Below, in pieces: positions 49,356-61,775 of a DNA stretch of 64,000 nucleotides; positions within the stretch are counted from its first letter, which is position 1; every line of letters begins with the position of its first letter. The stretch spans positions 1-64,000 of the forward strand of contig CANQUM010000003.1 in the NCBI GenBank assembly GCA_947627045.1. Reading direction: 5' to 3'. The notes under the pieces were generated by a model that worked only from the letters and a program-made list of their open reading frames with translations, did not search any database and was not told where the DNA came from. The stretch is from an uncultured Clostridia bacterium (GTDB lineage Bacteria; Bacillota; Clostridia; Oscillospirales; Ruminococcaceae). A program made the translations under genes and the position numbers.

Positions 49356-52300
49356 CGTTTTTCCTCCCTCTCTGTCCCATAACCGTATGACGGCTCCGCC
49401 ACACGGCTGATTTCCGTCTCTGGTTCCATTGAATCAATCCCTGCCACCGCATGGCCGGCTTCCGGCTTCTGTTCTTCTGGGCTGCGTTCTTCCGCCGAAG
49501 GCTCCCGGTTTTCCAAATCCAGCAGATTATTCAACTCAAACTGCCTTGCCAGCTTTGTTTTCAGTTCTTCCTCATACTGGAACGGCTTGCCATATTCCAA
49601 CTTTGCCTGCTCCATGTCAAGGCGGTATTTTTCCAGCCTTTCCTCAAGGAAGCCGATGTTTCCCTGAATCCCGTTAAAGAGGTTCTCCAGCCTTGTCATG
49701 CAGCCTACCGGGGAGGTTGACAGTTCTGCTTTATATTCTGTCTTTCCCCGCAGCACCAGATAATCTGCCCCCATGAAGTTCTTTTCCACAAGGACAGAAA
49801 AGCCTTTGTACTCCGCCACTTCTTCCGTTGTGCCTGTCTTACATTTACCGGCGGCAGACAGGAAAGCGGTGCCGCCATCCACCCTCTCTGTAAACGTAAT
49901 TCCTCCCACTTTAATGGAAAAATCCGCCCCGGCAAGCAGCCTCCTGTCACGCTCCCTGACGTCCTCATGGACACATTTTAATTTTTCCTCTGCCGCCGCA
50001 ATCAGTTTCGGGAATTTCACCATGAAACTGTCCTGCATGGCATAACGCTGGCTGTCATAGGTGGCTTTCAGCATTTTCAGCCGCTGCACGTCATTGTCTA
50101 TCTGCATCTTTTCCTTTATCAGCGGACTCCCGGCAGCCACCGCCTTTATCTCCGCATAGGAAAGGGTTGCCTCATCGACGTCCTCACAGCTCCTTGATAC
50201 GGATCTGCCCGTCATGACCTGCGAGATGAAACGCTGCTTGTTCTCGACCAGCGCCCAGTTGTATGCGTCAAAGGTCCCTTTTGTCACATAACGGTACACA
50301 GCCACCTCATCATTCTCATTGCCCTGCCGCAGCCCCCTCCCCTCACGCTGTTCTATGCTTGAGGGTTTCCACGGGCAGTCGCAGTGGTGCATAGCCACAA
50401 GGTGCGTCTGCACGTTGACGCCGGTGCCGCACTTGTCCGTGGAGCCGATCAGCACCTTTTTTGTGCCGGAACGCATTTCACGGAACAGGGCGTCCCTCTG
50501 TGCGTCTGTCTTACAATCGTGTATAAATGCGATTTCCTCCGCCGGGATGCCCTGCTTTACCAGTTCCGTCTTGATATAATTGTAAACGTCAAAGCTCCCT
50601 GTTTCATGCCACGGTGTATCCAGCATATCCCGGCTCCATGCCCGCCTCGGCGTGCCAATGTCAGAGAAAATAAGCTGTGTGCCGGTTTTCCCCTCACTCT
50701 CTGCCCTGTGGTATTCATACAGCACATTTTCCACCACCCTGTTTAATTTCCCGCCGGGATTTTCCGGCGCATCCGGTGCCAGCAGCCTTGCGTCTGTGCC
50801 TAACAGCCTTGCCTCATGGGTAATCTTGAGGAAATTGTCCTCCGACGGATTGACGCCGCCGCTGCGGATTGCCTCTGCCCTCTGCACAAAGGTCTCCATG
50901 ACCTGCTTCACATACCAGTCCGGCTCACTCTCCACGATAATATATTTCCCGTCCCGCAGCCCCGGCGTGTCAAGGTCGAGCATGTCCCTTGTCTGGATGT
51001 CCGCCGTCTCCCGGAAGATGTTCATCAGCTCCGGCAGGTTTGTAAATTTATTAAACCTCGTCTTGAACCGGAACCCGCTGCCAGTGGCATCCAGCTCCAG
51101 CGCCGTCGTCTGCTCCCCGAAGTTTGCCGCCCAGCTGTCAAAATGGTAAATGCCAAGCTGCTCCAGTGTGTCTTTCTGTAAAAACTGCTGCATGACATAC
51201 ATCTCCACCATCGTATTGCTGATCGGGGTCCCCGTGGCAAAGACAATCCCCCTGCCGCCGTTCACCTCATTCACATACTGGCATTTCAGGTACATATCCA
51301 TCGCCCTCTGGCTGCCGCCCCCGGTAATGCCCGCCACGTTCATCTTTGAAAAAACGGCAAGGTTCTTAAAGGCGTGGGCCTCGTCACACATGATGGAATC
51401 AATGCCAAGCTCCTCAAAGGTTATGAGGTCATCCTTGCGTACCTCGTCCGCCATTTTCTGCAGCTGCTCCTCCAGCCTTTTCTTGTGCGCCTCCATCTGC
51501 TTGACAGTCCACCGTTCCTGGTTGCGTTCCTTCATTTCCGCAATGGCAAAGCTGATGTCGTCTATCTGGCGGTTTAACAGCATCTCCCGCCTTTCCTTTG
51601 ACACCGGAATCCGCTCAAACTGCGAGTGTGACATGATGATACAGTCATAGTCCCCGGTGGCAATGCGGGAGATAAACTGCTTCCTCCTGCGTTTCTCAAA
51701 ATCCCTCTCCGTTGCCACTAAAATATTGGCAGAAGGGTACAGCCTCAGAAACTCACTTGCTGTCTGCCCGATCAGGGGCTTTGGCACCACCATGGCCGTC
51801 TTATTCGCAAGGCCCAGGCGTTTCTGCTCCATGCACGCCGCCATCATCTCAAAACTTTTCCCCGCACCCACACAGTGGGCAAGCAGGGTATTCCCTCCCA
51901 TCAGAATCCTTGCAATGGCGTTCCTCTGGTGCGGCTTCAGTTCAATGTCCGGGTTCATGCCGGGAAACTGTAAATGGCTGCCGTCATACTCCCGCAGCCT
52001 GACATTGTTAAAGGTCTCATTATAATACCTGACATATTTATTCCTGCGCTCCGGCTCTGCAAATATCCATTCCCGGAACGCCTCCTTTAACTGGTTCTGC
52101 TTCTCCCTCGCCAGCATGGTCTCCTTCTGGTTTGTTTCGTAATGGTATTTTCCCCCGCCATCTTCTATGCGGTCACGGACTGTAACAGTGCGGAGGTTCA
52201 AAGTATTCTCAAAAATCGTATAGGCATCCATCCTTGAAGTGCCGTAGGTTTTGGTTGCTGCAACGGAAGTTTTATCTAAAGATTTATTCTCCACGAACCA

Positions 52301-55300
52301 CTCCATCTGGAATTTATTTAACTGCACCTGTATCCCGGAAGAGCCAATGCCGTACCGCCTCGCCTGCGCCCGCTCCGGCGTGTGCAGTGTTTCATAAAGG
52401 AATTTCTCATAATCCTGCGGCTCAATCCAAGTCGTCCCAATCCGCACGTCTATCTCCCCGGCATCCAGGTCTTTCGGCTGTACCTGCTCCAGCGCCGCCA
52501 CGTTGTCCCCGAACAGCTCCGGGCGTTCCCCTGCTGCCGCCTTTGCCATTCGCAGCTTGTCCCTGACATTGCCGGACAGGTATTCGTCCGCCGTCTCCCA
52601 CCCCTGGTTCTCATCATGGGGAAGGTATTTCTGCGGGTTCAGGAAGATAATGCCTTTCAGTTCCTCAATCAACTTTGCCCGCTGTAATTCTGCTGTGAGT
52701 TTTTCTGATAAAACAACTTCTTCCGAAAGGGCATCCCTAGTTTCATTTTGCTGCAGGCTTTTTTCTTCCTGCCCGCTGCCCTGCTGTCCCTTCCTTAATT
52801 CTTCTATTTTCCCGCTGATGTCCGGCTCATAAATCCGAAGCATATACGGAAGGTTGACGCCGTTATATTCACATACGGAAAGGTTCAGCGCCTCCACCGC
52901 CGTCTCCACATGGTCTGTCTCTTTCCCTGCCCGTATGGTCTGCTTTGTAAACATATCCGCTTTCGTGACAACCCCCTCCTCATCCACATTTTCCAGCGAA
53001 CATAAAAGAGGGTAATCCTCGTCGTCCCGGAAGGCCCTCGAATTACCCTGTGAAGTGATATAACCGTATTTTTTTGTGTAACTGTCATAAACAGAACTTA
53101 ATTCCCCCTGTGCCGCCTTCAATTCTTCCTCACTGCAGCCGTTTAACTGGATATTTATCAAATGCCTGGTGCATTTCCGTAATTTATCCATCCCCCGTAT
53201 GCGCTCAAGAACGGTATTCCCTGCCTCCTGACGGTACATCCGTGAATCTTTCCGGTAGTACAGTGTCCCGTCCACAAATGTGTAGGTGTAATTTTTCACA
53301 TCCGGATCGGCAGGGATACTCTCCTCCGGTTCCTCCTCCTGTAAAATTTCATAATCCGGTATCTGCACGGAAAGGCGGCCCAACACCAGCCGCAACGCCC
53401 CGTACAGGTCAAAATCTTCTTCATCATTGACGCATACCGTATAACTGGAATCACTGCCATACCTGCCGCTGTCATACTCCATGCGCCCCAGCATCATCTC
53501 CGGGTGTTCCACGAAGTAGGAGTTGACCGGCACCCCGTTTTCTGTCATTCCGAGGTGAATCCAGCCCGGCTCCGCTGATATTTTCCGCTCCCTTTTCTGG
53601 AAGAATAAAATATCACTGGTGACTTCCGTACCTGCCTCCGCTTTGAAGGCGCTGTTCGGAAGCCGGACCGCACCGACCAGCTCCGCACGCTCCGCCAGAT
53701 ATTTCCGGACACTGTTATTTTTCTTGTCCATTGTCCCTTTCGTGGTAATCACTGCCACCACACCGCCCGGCCTTACCTTGTCGATGGACTTTGCCACAAA
53801 GTAATCGTGTATTTTGAAATTCTCTGCATTATACTTCCTGTCATAGACCTTAAAATCCCCAAAGGGGACATTCCCCACCACAACATCAAAAAAGTTATCC
53901 GAAAAATCCGTTTCCTCAAACCCCTTTACCTGTATATCCGCCTGCGGGTACAACATCTTTGCAATCCTGCCGCTGATGTTATCTTTTTCCACGCCAAAGA
54001 GCCTGCTGCCCCTTAACTGCCCCGGCATGGTTCCAAAGAAATGGCCTGTCCCCATAGAAGGCTCCAGCACGTTCCCGCCAGCAAAGCCAAACTGCACCAG
54101 TGCCTCCCCTACGGCAGCGGCAACTTCCGGCGGTGTGTAAAAGGCAGTTGTGACCGTTGCCCTTGCCTCCCGGTATTCCTCCGGGGTAAGGAGTGCTTTC
54201 AGCTCCGCATACTCTTTCTGCCAGCTTTCGTTTTTTTCATCAAATGCCTGTGAAGTGCCACCCCACCCGGCATACCCTGCAAGGATTTCCTGCTCCTCCG
54301 GTGTGGCGTGCCTGCGCTCTGCCTCCACCTGCTTTAAGACTTTAACGGCCTCCACATTCCGCTTATAGCGTGTCTTTTCCCCGCCGGTCTCCTGCCTGTG
54401 GATATCAATGACATAGTTACGGGGCTGTGCTGCCTTTTCGGTATCTTCTGCCACTGGAACCTGCTCTTTCTCTCCAGTGCCAGAAGTTTCCAAAGGCGGT
54501 TCTTTTTCTTCCTGGCCTGTCAGCTCCACATCATCGGCATAAGCAGCATAAAGATTATTTATATTTTTTCTCTGCTCAAACCGGACGGCATCCGGCACAC
54601 CCATCTGGTCTGCCTCGTCAGGAATAGCAAATTCGTCAAAAGGCTCTTCTTCCGACTCTTCTGTCTGATATGCTCCGTCCTCCCCATCATCAATCCCTGT
54701 TTCTTTATAATCAAAAAGAGAAGCCTGTCTGAAAACGGCTTCCCTCTTTGTGCCAAATGAATTTAAGTCATCCAGCTCTTTATTCAGTTCTTTCTGTGTT
54801 TCTAGTGAAACTGATTGATGAGGTCGTGACGGATGATTTCCTCTGCCTCCATCATCCCCTGTTTCCTGATATGGAACATTTCCATTGTGGACTCCGGATT
54901 CTCCGGCTTGTGTTTTTCCAGATACTTCTCCATGAGGCTGTCCAACATCCGGTTTGCCTCCTCCTCCACTTCTTTCAGTTTCGGATAGAGGATTCCGAAC
55001 CGTACCATGCTCCGATACCTCTGCGGGTAATTTTCCTCCAGATACTCCATTGCCATGATTCCGAATTTCCCTAATGTCCCTGTTTCCGTCTGTTCCGCTG
55101 CTTTGATGTCCGGGTACAGCATCCCGTCTGTTCCCTCGTGGTAACTGATTTCCACTGCCATTCCTGCCTCCTTTTCCGGAAAGATTTTGCTGCAAGTTTG
55201 GGGATTCCTTCCCAAACTTGTCAGGCGAATGGGACATCCGCCTTGCCTTCCTTTCCTTCTCAATACTCATAATTTCACGGTTCATATTCCGAAGAACAGT

Positions 55301-55990
55301 ACAGGATACGTCACTTACCAGAGCACCAAGTACGCTAATGCAGCCCTCGTCCTTCACATTAACTATTGCACCTAAGTCCAGTTCTCCGCTGCCCAGGTCA
55401 AATCCGCATCTTGTCCCTACCACATATAATATACTGTTAAAAACCAATTCCTGTGCGATAGGCTCTGGCGTTTCATTCTCTCCGCCGGTTATCTCACGTC
55501 CTGCAAGCATTACGGCCTCAGCAAATCTCTTACCGAAGTCCTCTTTTAGAATACCGCGCACTTCCTGCTTTGTAAAGGCTTTTAACTGCTCTAGCTGGCT
55601 TTTTCTGTCTGTTCCAGGTGCCTCCGTGGTCTCTCCCCGTTTCCAGAGTGCCGACAATAAATCCGGCAGGTTCTCCCCCTCCAAATCCCATGTCAGCTTT
55701 ACATTTCTCCCTCCGGTGTCGCTGATGTCAAACACATAGCGCATCCCCGGCTTTAACGCCCTTGAAGGGAAGATGGCAATCCCCCTGCTGCCCCGTTTCA
55801 CATAACGGTGTACCTTTTTCCATGTGTCATAGTCCGCAACCAGCGTGGCTGACGGCCTCTGCGCATACACCATAAGCACGTTGTCAAACTCATACCGGTA
55901 TATCTGCCCTGCCAGACGGCAGACCGCCTTCCAGCCTGCCTCCGTCTGTGTCACTCTGGTGATTACATCCTGATAAATCTGGCGGGCCAT
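49352..55990 (-). CDS. Giant N6-DNA methylase/SNF2-type helicase fusion typical of ICEs
   Basis: [120 protein letters not shown]. Likely start MARQIYQD. Confidence 0.95.
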   Translation of the reverse strand: MARQIYQDVITRVTQTEAGWKAVCRLAGQIYRYEFDNVLMVYAQRPSATLVADYDTWKKVHRYVKRGSRGIAIFPSRALKPGMRYVFDISDTGGRNVKLTWDLEGENLPDLLSALWKRGETTEAPGTDRKSQLEQLKAFTKQEVRGILKEDFGKRFAEAVMLAGREITGGENETPEPIAQELVFNSILYVVGTRCGFDLGSGELDLGAIVNVKDEGCISVLGALVSDVSCTVLRNMNREIMSIEKERKARRMSHSPDKFGKESPNLQQNLSGKGGRNGSGNQLPRGNRRDAVPGHQSSGTDGNRDIREIRNHGNGVSGGKLPAEVSEHGTVRNPLSETERSGGGGKPDVGQPHGEVSGKTQAGESGVHNGNVPYQETGDDGGRGNHPSRPHQSVSLETQKELNKELDDLNSFGTKREAVFRQASLFDYKETGIDDGEDGAYQTEESEEEPFDEFAIPDEADQMGVPDAVRFEQRKNINNLYAAYADDVELTGQEEKEPPLETSGTGEKEQVPVAEDTEKAAQPRNYVIDIHRQETGGEKTRYKRNVEAVKVLKQVEAERRHATPEEQEILAGYAGWGGTSQAFDEKNESWQKEYAELKALLTPEEYREARATVTTAFYTPPEVAAAVGEALVQFGFAGGNVLEPSMGTGHFFGTMPGQLRGSRLFGVEKDNISGRIAKMLYPQADIQVKGFEETDFSDNFFDVVVGNVPFGDFKVYDRKYNAENFKIHDYFVAKSIDKVRPGGVVAVITTKGTMDKKNNSVRKYLAERAELVGAVRLPNSAFKAEAGTEVTSDILFFQKRERKISAEPGWIHLGMTENGVPVNSYFVEHPEMMLGRMEYDSGRYGSDSSYTVCVNDEEDFDLYGALRLVLGRLSVQIPDYEILQEEEPEESIPADPDVKNYTYTFVDGTLYYRKDSRMYRQEAGNTVLERIRGMDKLRKCTRHLINIQLNGCSEEELKAAQGELSSVYDSYTKKYGYITSQGNSRAFRDDEDYPLLCSLENVDEEGVVTKADMFTKQTIRAGKETDHVETAVEALNLSVCEYNGVNLPYMLRIYEPDISGKIEELRKGQQGSGQEEKSLQQNETRDALSEEVVLSEKLTAELQRAKLIEELKGIIFLNPQKYLPHDENQGWETADEYLSGNVRDKLRMAKAAAGERPELFGDNVAALEQVQPKDLDAGEIDVRIGTTWIEPQDYEKFLYETLHTPERAQARRYGIGSSGIQVQLNKFQMEWFVENKSLDKTSVAATKTYGTSRMDAYTIFENTLNLRTVTVRDRIEDGGGKYHYETNQKETMLAREKQNQLKEAFREWIFAEPERRNKYVRYYNETFNNVRLREYDGSHLQFPGMNPDIELKPHQRNAIARILMGGNTLLAHCVGAGKSFEMMAACMEQKRLGLANKTAMVVPKPLIGQTASEFLRLYPSANILVATERDFEKRRRKQFISRIATGDYDCIIMSHSQFERIPVSKERREMLLNRQIDDISFAIAEMKERNQERWTVKQMEAHKKRLEEQLQKMADEVRKDDLITFEELGIDSIMCDEAHAFKNLAVFSKMNVAGITGGGSQRAMDMYLKCQYVNEVNGGRGIVFATGTPISNTMVEMYVMQQFLQKDTLEQLGIYHFDSWAANFGEQTTALELDATGSGFRFKTRFNKFTNLPELMNIFRETADIQTRDMLDLDTPGLRDGKYIIVESEPDWYVKQVMETFVQRAEAIRSGGVNPSEDNFLKITHEARLLGTDARLLAPDAPENPGGKLNRVVENVLYEYHRAESEGKTGTQLIFSDIGTPRRAWSRDMLDTPWHETGSFDVYNYIKTELVKQGIPAEEIAFIHDCKTDAQRDALFREMRSGTKKVLIGSTDKCGTGVNVQTHLVAMHHCDCPWKPSSIEQREGRGLRQGNENDEVAVYRYVTKGTFDAYNWALVENKQRFISQVMTGRSVSRSCEDVDEATLSYAEIKAVAAGSPLIKEKMQIDNDVQRLKMLKATYDSQRYAMQDSFMVKFPKLIAAAEEKLKCVHEDVRERDRRLLAGADFSIKVGGITFTERVDGGTAFLSAAGKCKTGTTEEVAEYKGFSVLVEKNFMGADYLVLRGKTEYKAELSTSPVGCMTRLENLFNGIQGNIGFLEERLEKYRLDMEQAKLEYGKPFQYEEELKTKLARQFELNNLLDLENREPSAEERSPEEQKPEAGHAVAGIDSMEPETEISRVAEPSYGYGTEREEKR

Positions 55991-56017
55991 ATATTCAACG
56001 CCCATACACAACTCCCC

Positions 56018-56887
56018 CTATCTGCTTTCCGCCTTTGCCGGGAGATAGGAAACATCCTTAAAATCCCCTGCGTCAAGGACAACCTCTGATTTTTTGTAAA
56101 GCTCCATCGCCTTGTCAATGGCATCCCCAAGTGTTTCTGCCTCGATGTTCTCCACCCTTGACAGCACTTCACGGATTTCAATGGAGAACGAATCCCCTTT
56201 CTGCCGGTAGGGCTCACAATACTCTGCCCTGAGTGCCGCAAAGTCAATCTCTGACGGCCTGGCAGACAGGTACACGCCATGCCCCCATTCAATTCCCATC
56301 TCCGCATTGTCCTTTGTATATTCCCCTGCATAGGGATAACGGGAATAATATTTCACATCCACCGCCACCAGGAACTGCCCTGACGCCATGTTCATCATCA
56401 AAATGTTATTTGGGCTGTAGCATTCCACGACTTTGTAATCCGTACCGTTGAAGTTATGCAGGACTTCCCCCTGCTTAAACTCATGCTCTCTCTGCTCATA
56501 ATGGAACATGAAGCCTTTTGCCCCGCCATTTACATCAAGGTTATATTCTTCCAGCGCCCACATACATTCCCTGCTGCTTTTCTCCCTGTCAAACTGAAAC
56601 TCCTTGTCATCATTGTAACTTCCGTGGAGAAAGCACTGCAGCTCGTCACCGCTGTTACAGAATTTAGCATAATAGCTTTGGTTTGCCGTAATATAACATT
56701 CCGCCCATCCTTTCCCTGCCTCTGAAAACTTGGTGTCAAACAGCTCTTTCAGCAGTTCCGCCGACTGCTCCCTTGACAGTGACGCCACAAAAAGATACTC
56801 CTCTTTATACTCTTTTAACGTCATCAGCATATTTTTTTCGCTGCCTTTTGTGTTCTCTATCACAAGAACCATGTCCTGTATCTTCAT
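56018..56887 (-). CDS. ICE protein with DpnD/PcfM-like C-terminal domain
   Basis: C-terminus FSIEIREVLSRVENIEAETLGDAIDKAMELYKKSEVVLDAGDFKDVSYLP. Confidence 0.65.
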   Translation of the reverse strand: MKIQDMVLVIENTKGSEKNMLMTLKEYKEEYLFVASLSREQSAELLKELFDTKFSEAGKGWAECYITANQSYYAKFCNSGDELQCFLHGSYNDDKEFQFDREKSSRECMWALEEYNLDVNGGAKGFMFHYEQREHEFKQGEVLHNFNGTDYKVVECYSPNNILMMNMASGQFLVAVDVKYYSRYPYAGEYTKDNAEMGIEWGHGVYLSARPSEIDFAALRAEYCEPYRQKGDSFSIEIREVLSRVENIEAETLGDAIDKAMELYKKSEVVLDAGDFKDVSYLPAKAESR

Positions 56888-56916
56888 ATACCTCTCCTTT
56901 CAAAATGCCGGACCGC

Positions 56917-58860
56917 CTAATACGGCCTGGCATAAAATACAACACTGTTTGTCCGTAACGGATCAAGCACCACGCCCCTTGACGGGTTGGCGGCGTGGAC
57001 CATCTTCCCATCCCCCACATAAATCGCCACATGGGAGATATTGCGGAACTCCCCGTTTTTTTCATAGGAATAAAATATCAAATCCCCCGGCTTCAAATCC
57101 TTCTTATTGATTACCATAGCATTTTTATAACAGTATTCCCCCTGCGCTGCCGATGTTGCCGGAAGGTCTATGCCTGCCTCCTTGTACAGTCTCTGCACAA
57201 GGGAGCTGCAGTCGTAATACCCCTCCTGATACCGCCTGTCCTGGCTGTACTGACACCCAATCTTTGTCATGGCAAGCTCAGCAACCGCCTGTCCCCCAGT
57301 GCCTGCAGGAAAACTATTCTGCATATCATCACCCATCATGGATTTCAGCCAGTCCTTTTGTTCCTCCGTTAATTTATCCAGCGCCAGATAATCCTCATAG
57401 GTCAGGTTGTGTACCAGCGTGCCGGATACCGTGACCTCCACGGTATTCTCGTCCCCCTCTGCCAGAAACGCCTCCACTTTCCGCTTGCCCCATGCCTGCG
57501 CCGCTGCGTGGCTGTCAAAATAAATGTCAAAATCCGTACCATACCGGGCAAAATTACCCGTATCTTCCACCTTATACGTCTTTCCATTCATTACAATCTT
57601 TGTCCCCATTGGCACTTTTGGGCTGTGTGCATCCACCGCCAGAGTATGGTTTGCCTTGGGGACAGTGCCAGAGGCGGTATGCCCGCCTGCCCACCTCCCA
57701 CAGCATAGGGAGCAGTTACAGTAGCCCGTGGTAACCACTTCCCCCAACGAAGCCCCTGCCGGAATCTGCGTCTTACTGCTGGAATTATCACAGTAATTCA
57801 TCTCGTCAAAAACTTCCTTCAGGTGCTTTTTTCCCTCATCATCCATGACATAAGCCGCCTGCCCGGTGCCGTACTTGACCATATACACCATAAGGGTGTC
57901 ATTAAAATTTGATACGGGGACACCATCCTCACTGTTCTGGTAAGTGATAACATACCCCTGTTCCTCCAGCGAGGTAATCTGGCTGTTAAAATCCCGGTAA
58001 TACTCGCTTAATACGGTCCGGGGATTTTCATACCCGGTGTCCGGCAATGGGAAAAAGATGGCAAGCGGGGAATTGTAAATCACCGCAAGCACAGCCACCA
58101 CGATAATCCCCACAACTGCAATCACGAAAAACACAACAAGAAGTAAAGGGGCAAGCACCACCGCCGCTTGTTTTACCAGCAGCATGGCAGCCGCCTTTGC
58201 CGCCGATTTTGTGGAAGTAATCAAATCCTTCCGCTCCTGCCGCTCTGTCTGGAAGGCATCAAGAAAGGTGTCAATCATACGCCCTTTGACGGCACCATTG
58301 ACAGAACCTCTCCCACGCTTTTTACTGGAATTTTCCTTTCTTCCACTGCGTTTTCTCCCATTTCTGTCTTTTTCCCTGATATTCTCCTTTTTTGCACTGC
58401 CTCCCTTTTTTCCAAAACCATCTGAAACTCCACTCTGCCTGCTGCCCTTTTGTATTTTATTTTTCTTAATCTCCGCTTTACTTTCCTTCTCCTTGTTTTC
58501 TGCCTTTTTCCTGCGGTACAGTTTTCCCGCCCCGGAAGTGATACCCATTACTGGGGCTGTAGCTGTGGCTGCCAAATCAAGGCTTTCCTTTATCTCTTCC
58601 CCGCCCTCTATCTGCCCCGCCCCGGCTCTCGCCCCTGCCGCTGCCACCACTTTTAAGCTCTGGTTACGGACTTTGACCGACTTCCCGGACTCCGCATATT
58701 TATCCCTGATACCCAAATGCGGCTTTCTTCTGTTTACAGTTACGGAAGTGTTTTCCGCCTTTTTTCTGATTACTGCCTTTTTACCTGTATGCAGATGCAG
58801 ACGGGGCTTTTTCTTTGTATGGATTACCATCGGCCTGTCATCCGCTTTTCTGATTTTCAA
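56917..58860 (-). CDS. Conjugation-associated peptidoglycan hydrolase: 3D domain plus NlpC/P60
   Basis: TM helix; 3D-like VVTTGYCNCSLCCGRWAGGHTASGTVPKANHTLAVDAHSPKVPMGTKIVMNGKTYKVEDTG; NlpC/P60 YYDCSSLVQRLYKEAGIDLPATSAAQ...LKPGDLIFY...ISHVAIYVGDGKMVHAA. Confidence 0.93.
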   Translation of the reverse strand: MKIRKADDRPMVIHTKKKPRLHLHTGKKAVIRKKAENTSVTVNRRKPHLGIRDKYAESGKSVKVRNQSLKVVAAAGARAGAGQIEGGEEIKESLDLAATATAPVMGITSGAGKLYRRKKAENKEKESKAEIKKNKIQKGSRQSGVSDGFGKKGGSAKKENIREKDRNGRKRSGRKENSSKKRGRGSVNGAVKGRMIDTFLDAFQTERQERKDLITSTKSAAKAAAMLLVKQAAVVLAPLLLVVFFVIAVVGIIVVAVLAVIYNSPLAIFFPLPDTGYENPRTVLSEYYRDFNSQITSLEEQGYVITYQNSEDGVPVSNFNDTLMVYMVKYGTGQAAYVMDDEGKKHLKEVFDEMNYCDNSSSKTQIPAGASLGEVVTTGYCNCSLCCGRWAGGHTASGTVPKANHTLAVDAHSPKVPMGTKIVMNGKTYKVEDTGNFARYGTDFDIYFDSHAAAQAWGKRKVEAFLAEGDENTVEVTVSGTLVHNLTYEDYLALDKLTEEQKDWLKSMMGDDMQNSFPAGTGGQAVAELAMTKIGCQYSQDRRYQEGYYDCSSLVQRLYKEAGIDLPATSAAQGEYCYKNAMVINKKDLKPGDLIFYSYEKNGEFRNISHVAIYVGDGKMVHAANPSRGVVLDPLRTNSVVFYARPY

Positions 58861-58909
58861 TCTTCCCGAACCTCCTTTCCCCTGCCGTCATAAATAACCC
58901 TGAAATGCA

Positions 58910-58936
58910 GGAAGAACGCTGTTTCCAGCGTCCTCC
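58910..58936 (-). ncRNA. Intergenic hairpin related to copies A-C (copy D, hairpin 1 only)
   Basis: GAAGAACGCTG-TTTC-CAGCGTCCTCC; GAAA tetraloop on the minus strand. Confidence 0.4.
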
Positions 58937-58985
58937 CCGGCCAAAACCATATAATCATTTTGTCTGCCTTTTCTCCCGGCAAAAT

Positions 58986-61646
58986 CTAACCATATATCAT
59001 CCAGTCATTCCCCGCCTTTTCCGTCTGCACCGGCTCTGAAAAAACCTGCCTGCTTTCCGCCCTGCTGTGCTTTGGCTCATATATTTTCGTTGGTGCGGTG
59101 TCCTCTGAAAATATCTCCATACTGTCCGCAATGCCATTTTCTGGCATATTCCACCCTAGAATAAGACTATCTGCCGGCTCTGTTGCCTGTGCTGATGCCT
59201 CCGGCGTAGCCCATTCCGACATAAAATCATCTGCCGGCTCCGTTTCCGCTTCTGCTGCTTCGGGCACATCCCCAAATCCAGCGTTCCCGCTGCCCTGCAA
59301 TGCCCCCTCTGCAATCTTCTCATGGAGGTTCGTGTTATACAGACGGTACAAATCCGTGTCCTTGCTGATCCTGTTATCAAAAGGAATGACAACATTCCCG
59401 CATTTTAACAATCCCGTACCGCTTGATGAATTGCTGACAAACCGTAACTGTGCATCGGACACGCCTATGGCCTCCGCCAGCTTTGCACTGTCCACGTTGG
59501 ACTGCTTTAGCAGCACCACAAACTCACTGTTGGATAAAAGCGTTGTGGCAATATAATTCTGTAATAAATCCGACACGTTCTGGCTGATTCCGGTACATAA
59601 TCCGCCCTGCTTCCTGACTTTTTTCCATAACTGCTGCAAATACTTTGCACTGTACTCACTGCCAAGCAGGACATGGCACTCGTCAATATACAGCCACGTT
59701 GCCCTGCCCCGTTTTGCATTGTCTAAAATCCTCTGCTGTATCGCCTCCATCATCACAAGCATTGCCGCCGGCGCAAGCTGGCTCCCCAAATCCTGTATGC
59801 CGTACACCGTGAAACGGTTGTCCACGTCCACGTTTGTATGGTGGTTGAAGATATTAAGCGAACCCTCCACAAACAGCTCCAATGAAAGGGCTAACTCCTG
59901 TGCCTCCATTTCCTGCTGTGCCTTGAGTATCCGGTAAAAGTCTGACATCACCGGAACCCTCTGCTGTTTCCATGCTGCCATATACAGCCCCCTGACACAG
60001 CGGTCAATGATGGAGTGGTGTTTCTGGTTCAGGGCATTGCCTAACAGCTGGTCACAGAGGGAAAGCATAAACTCCGACTTGTCAGCGATTACCTCCCGCA
60101 GCCCTTTTTCATTGATGTGCGCCATATCCGCCTCCAGCGGATTTACAAAATTCCTTGTGTAGGCAGATAAATTCACTACCGCACCGCCGTAAGTCGCCGC
60201 AATGTCAAAATACTCATTCATTGGGTCTATCACTATCACGTCATCATCTGTATTTAAGAAAACGCTGCCCATTTCCTGTTTTGCAAAAAAGGACTTGCCG
60301 GAACCCGGCACCCCGAAGATAAACCCGTTCCCGTTTATCAGTGTCTTTCTGTTCCCGACGTTGATATTTTTGCTGATCTGGTTAATGCCGTAATAATTGC
60401 CCCCGGCATCGTTTAACTCCTGCACGTTGAACGGAAGGAGTGCCGCAAGGGACTGTGTGAGCATGGTGCGCATGGTCTCCACCTGCCGTACCCCGATGGG
60501 GAGTGCGGTGTTTAATGCCTCGCGCTGTTTCAGGTAGTGGGTATCAATCACAACGGAATTGCGTTTCCCAATGGTCTCCACCGTCTCCGTCACGCTATCC
60601 AGCTCCTCCTTACTCTCCGCAACAAGGATTATGCTGACTGCCGCATAAAATAAGCACTGGTCGTTCTCCCGCACGTCATCCATGATTTCCTCAATGTCTT
60701 TTTTCTCCATCCGCTTTGCATAGGAGATTTCCGAGGAAAAATCATTATTTTTATTCCTTACCCGCTGCTGCTTGATGATGTCGCTCTCAATGCCGAGATA
60801 TTTCTTCTGCAGTATTTTCGTTGTCAAATCCTTTGGCACCGGCACCACGTCAATGCTCACAATGGAATGGACAGGCAGGGAAGTGATTTCATTGAGGAAA
60901 CGGTCTGACAGGCTGCTTGGATATTTTTTTATGAACAGCGCCCTCACAAATTTTCCCTCGTCCTCGATATGCTCCGGGAAGTATTTCAGCATTCCGTTAC
61001 ATAAATCATTGCGGAAGTCTGCCCCTACCCTTTTTGCGTGCCTGATGTCAAAGTCAAAGCCGTCCTCCCTGCCAAGATGGTAAAAGTCATGCAGCACCCT
61101 TAACCTCTCATTGCCGGAAAGCGGCCCTATCTCTGTCCCAAGCTCCCCAAAGGCTTTGTGCAGTACAGCCTCCAGCGTGGCAAACTGTGCCTTTGCCTCC
61201 TCAAAGTTCTTCCTCTCCACCGTAAGCGTGAGATACCTCTCCTGCTCAATCCCCTGCCTGCCTTCACGGATTTTGTCCTCTATGATGTCATTGTAGATTT
61301 TACGGAACCGGTCAAACCCGTCCTGCCGGTATGAAAGCAGCACCATCTCCCGCAAATCTGCCATGTCCTTGTTTTTGTTATTCACTGTGATTTTGAAATT
61401 ACAGTCCAGAGAATTGAGGAATTTACAGTACCTCTCAAAAATGCTTTCCTGCTCCTCCTCATTGGTGGTCGTGTAGTTAATGTCCATGAAACGGTAGCTT
61501 TTGGAATACCGGTTTTTTGCCACCTCAAAAATACCGTTTTCTGCCACCGAAAGTATCTCTATCGTTTCCTGTATGGATTTCGGTGTCCTGTAAAGGGGCT
61601 CCCCCGCCTTTTTCAGTTCCCGGAAACCATCTGAAAATAATCCCAT
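58986..61646 (-). CDS. VirB4/TraE-family conjugative transfer ATPase
   Basis: Start MGLFSDGFRELKK; NGNGFIFGVPGSGKSFFAKQEM, DVIVIDPMNEYFDI, TWLYIDECHVLLGSEYSAKYLQQLWKKVRKQGGLCTGISQNVSDLL. Confidence 0.95.
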   Translation of the reverse strand: MGLFSDGFRELKKAGEPLYRTPKSIQETIEILSVAENGIFEVAKNRYSKSYRFMDINYTTTNEEEQESIFERYCKFLNSLDCNFKITVNNKNKDMADLREMVLLSYRQDGFDRFRKIYNDIIEDKIREGRQGIEQERYLTLTVERKNFEEAKAQFATLEAVLHKAFGELGTEIGPLSGNERLRVLHDFYHLGREDGFDFDIRHAKRVGADFRNDLCNGMLKYFPEHIEDEGKFVRALFIKKYPSSLSDRFLNEITSLPVHSIVSIDVVPVPKDLTTKILQKKYLGIESDIIKQQRVRNKNNDFSSEISYAKRMEKKDIEEIMDDVRENDQCLFYAAVSIILVAESKEELDSVTETVETIGKRNSVVIDTHYLKQREALNTALPIGVRQVETMRTMLTQSLAALLPFNVQELNDAGGNYYGINQISKNINVGNRKTLINGNGFIFGVPGSGKSFFAKQEMGSVFLNTDDDVIVIDPMNEYFDIAATYGGAVVNLSAYTRNFVNPLEADMAHINEKGLREVIADKSEFMLSLCDQLLGNALNQKHHSIIDRCVRGLYMAAWKQQRVPVMSDFYRILKAQQEMEAQELALSLELFVEGSLNIFNHHTNVDVDNRFTVYGIQDLGSQLAPAAMLVMMEAIQQRILDNAKRGRATWLYIDECHVLLGSEYSAKYLQQLWKKVRKQGGLCTGISQNVSDLLQNYIATTLLSNSEFVVLLKQSNVDSAKLAEAIGVSDAQLRFVSNSSSGTGLLKCGNVVIPFDNRISKDTDLYRLYNTNLHEKIAEGALQGSGNAGFGDVPEAAEAETEPADDFMSEWATPEASAQATEPADSLILGWNMPENGIADSMEIFSEDTAPTKIYEPKHSRAESRQVFSEPVQTEKAGNDWMIYG

Positions 61647-61675
61647 TTTTTTACCTCCATTTCTACTGATAACAG

Positions 61676-61705
61676 AAGCCGGCTGATATTTCCCTGCCGG
61701 CTTCC
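61676..61705. terminator. Intergenic GC-rich hairpin
   Basis: GAAGCCGGC-tgatatttccct-GCCGGCTTC between the VirB4 and methyltransferase genes. Confidence 0.4.
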
Positions 61706-61775
61706 TGCTCTCCTTGTTGAATAGTGCAGTGAACATCACATTTACAAAACAGAAAAATATTTCATTTCCATTGCA

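Noticed and set aside
50652-51149. Several plus-strand ORFs of 100-166 aa across 49-56 kb
   Set aside because: All lie opposite the 2219-aa methylase/helicase and follow its codon bias; no domain-like sequence.
55963-56331. 122-aa minus-strand ORF
   Set aside because: Out-of-frame within the DpnD/PcfM-like gene and methylase start; no independent signature, unlike the methyltransferase overlap.
58184-58897. 237-aa plus-strand ORF
   Set aside because: Antisense shadow of the lysine/serine-rich N-terminal part of the NlpC/P60 gene; composition is biased Phe/Ser/Leu and no domain is recognisable.
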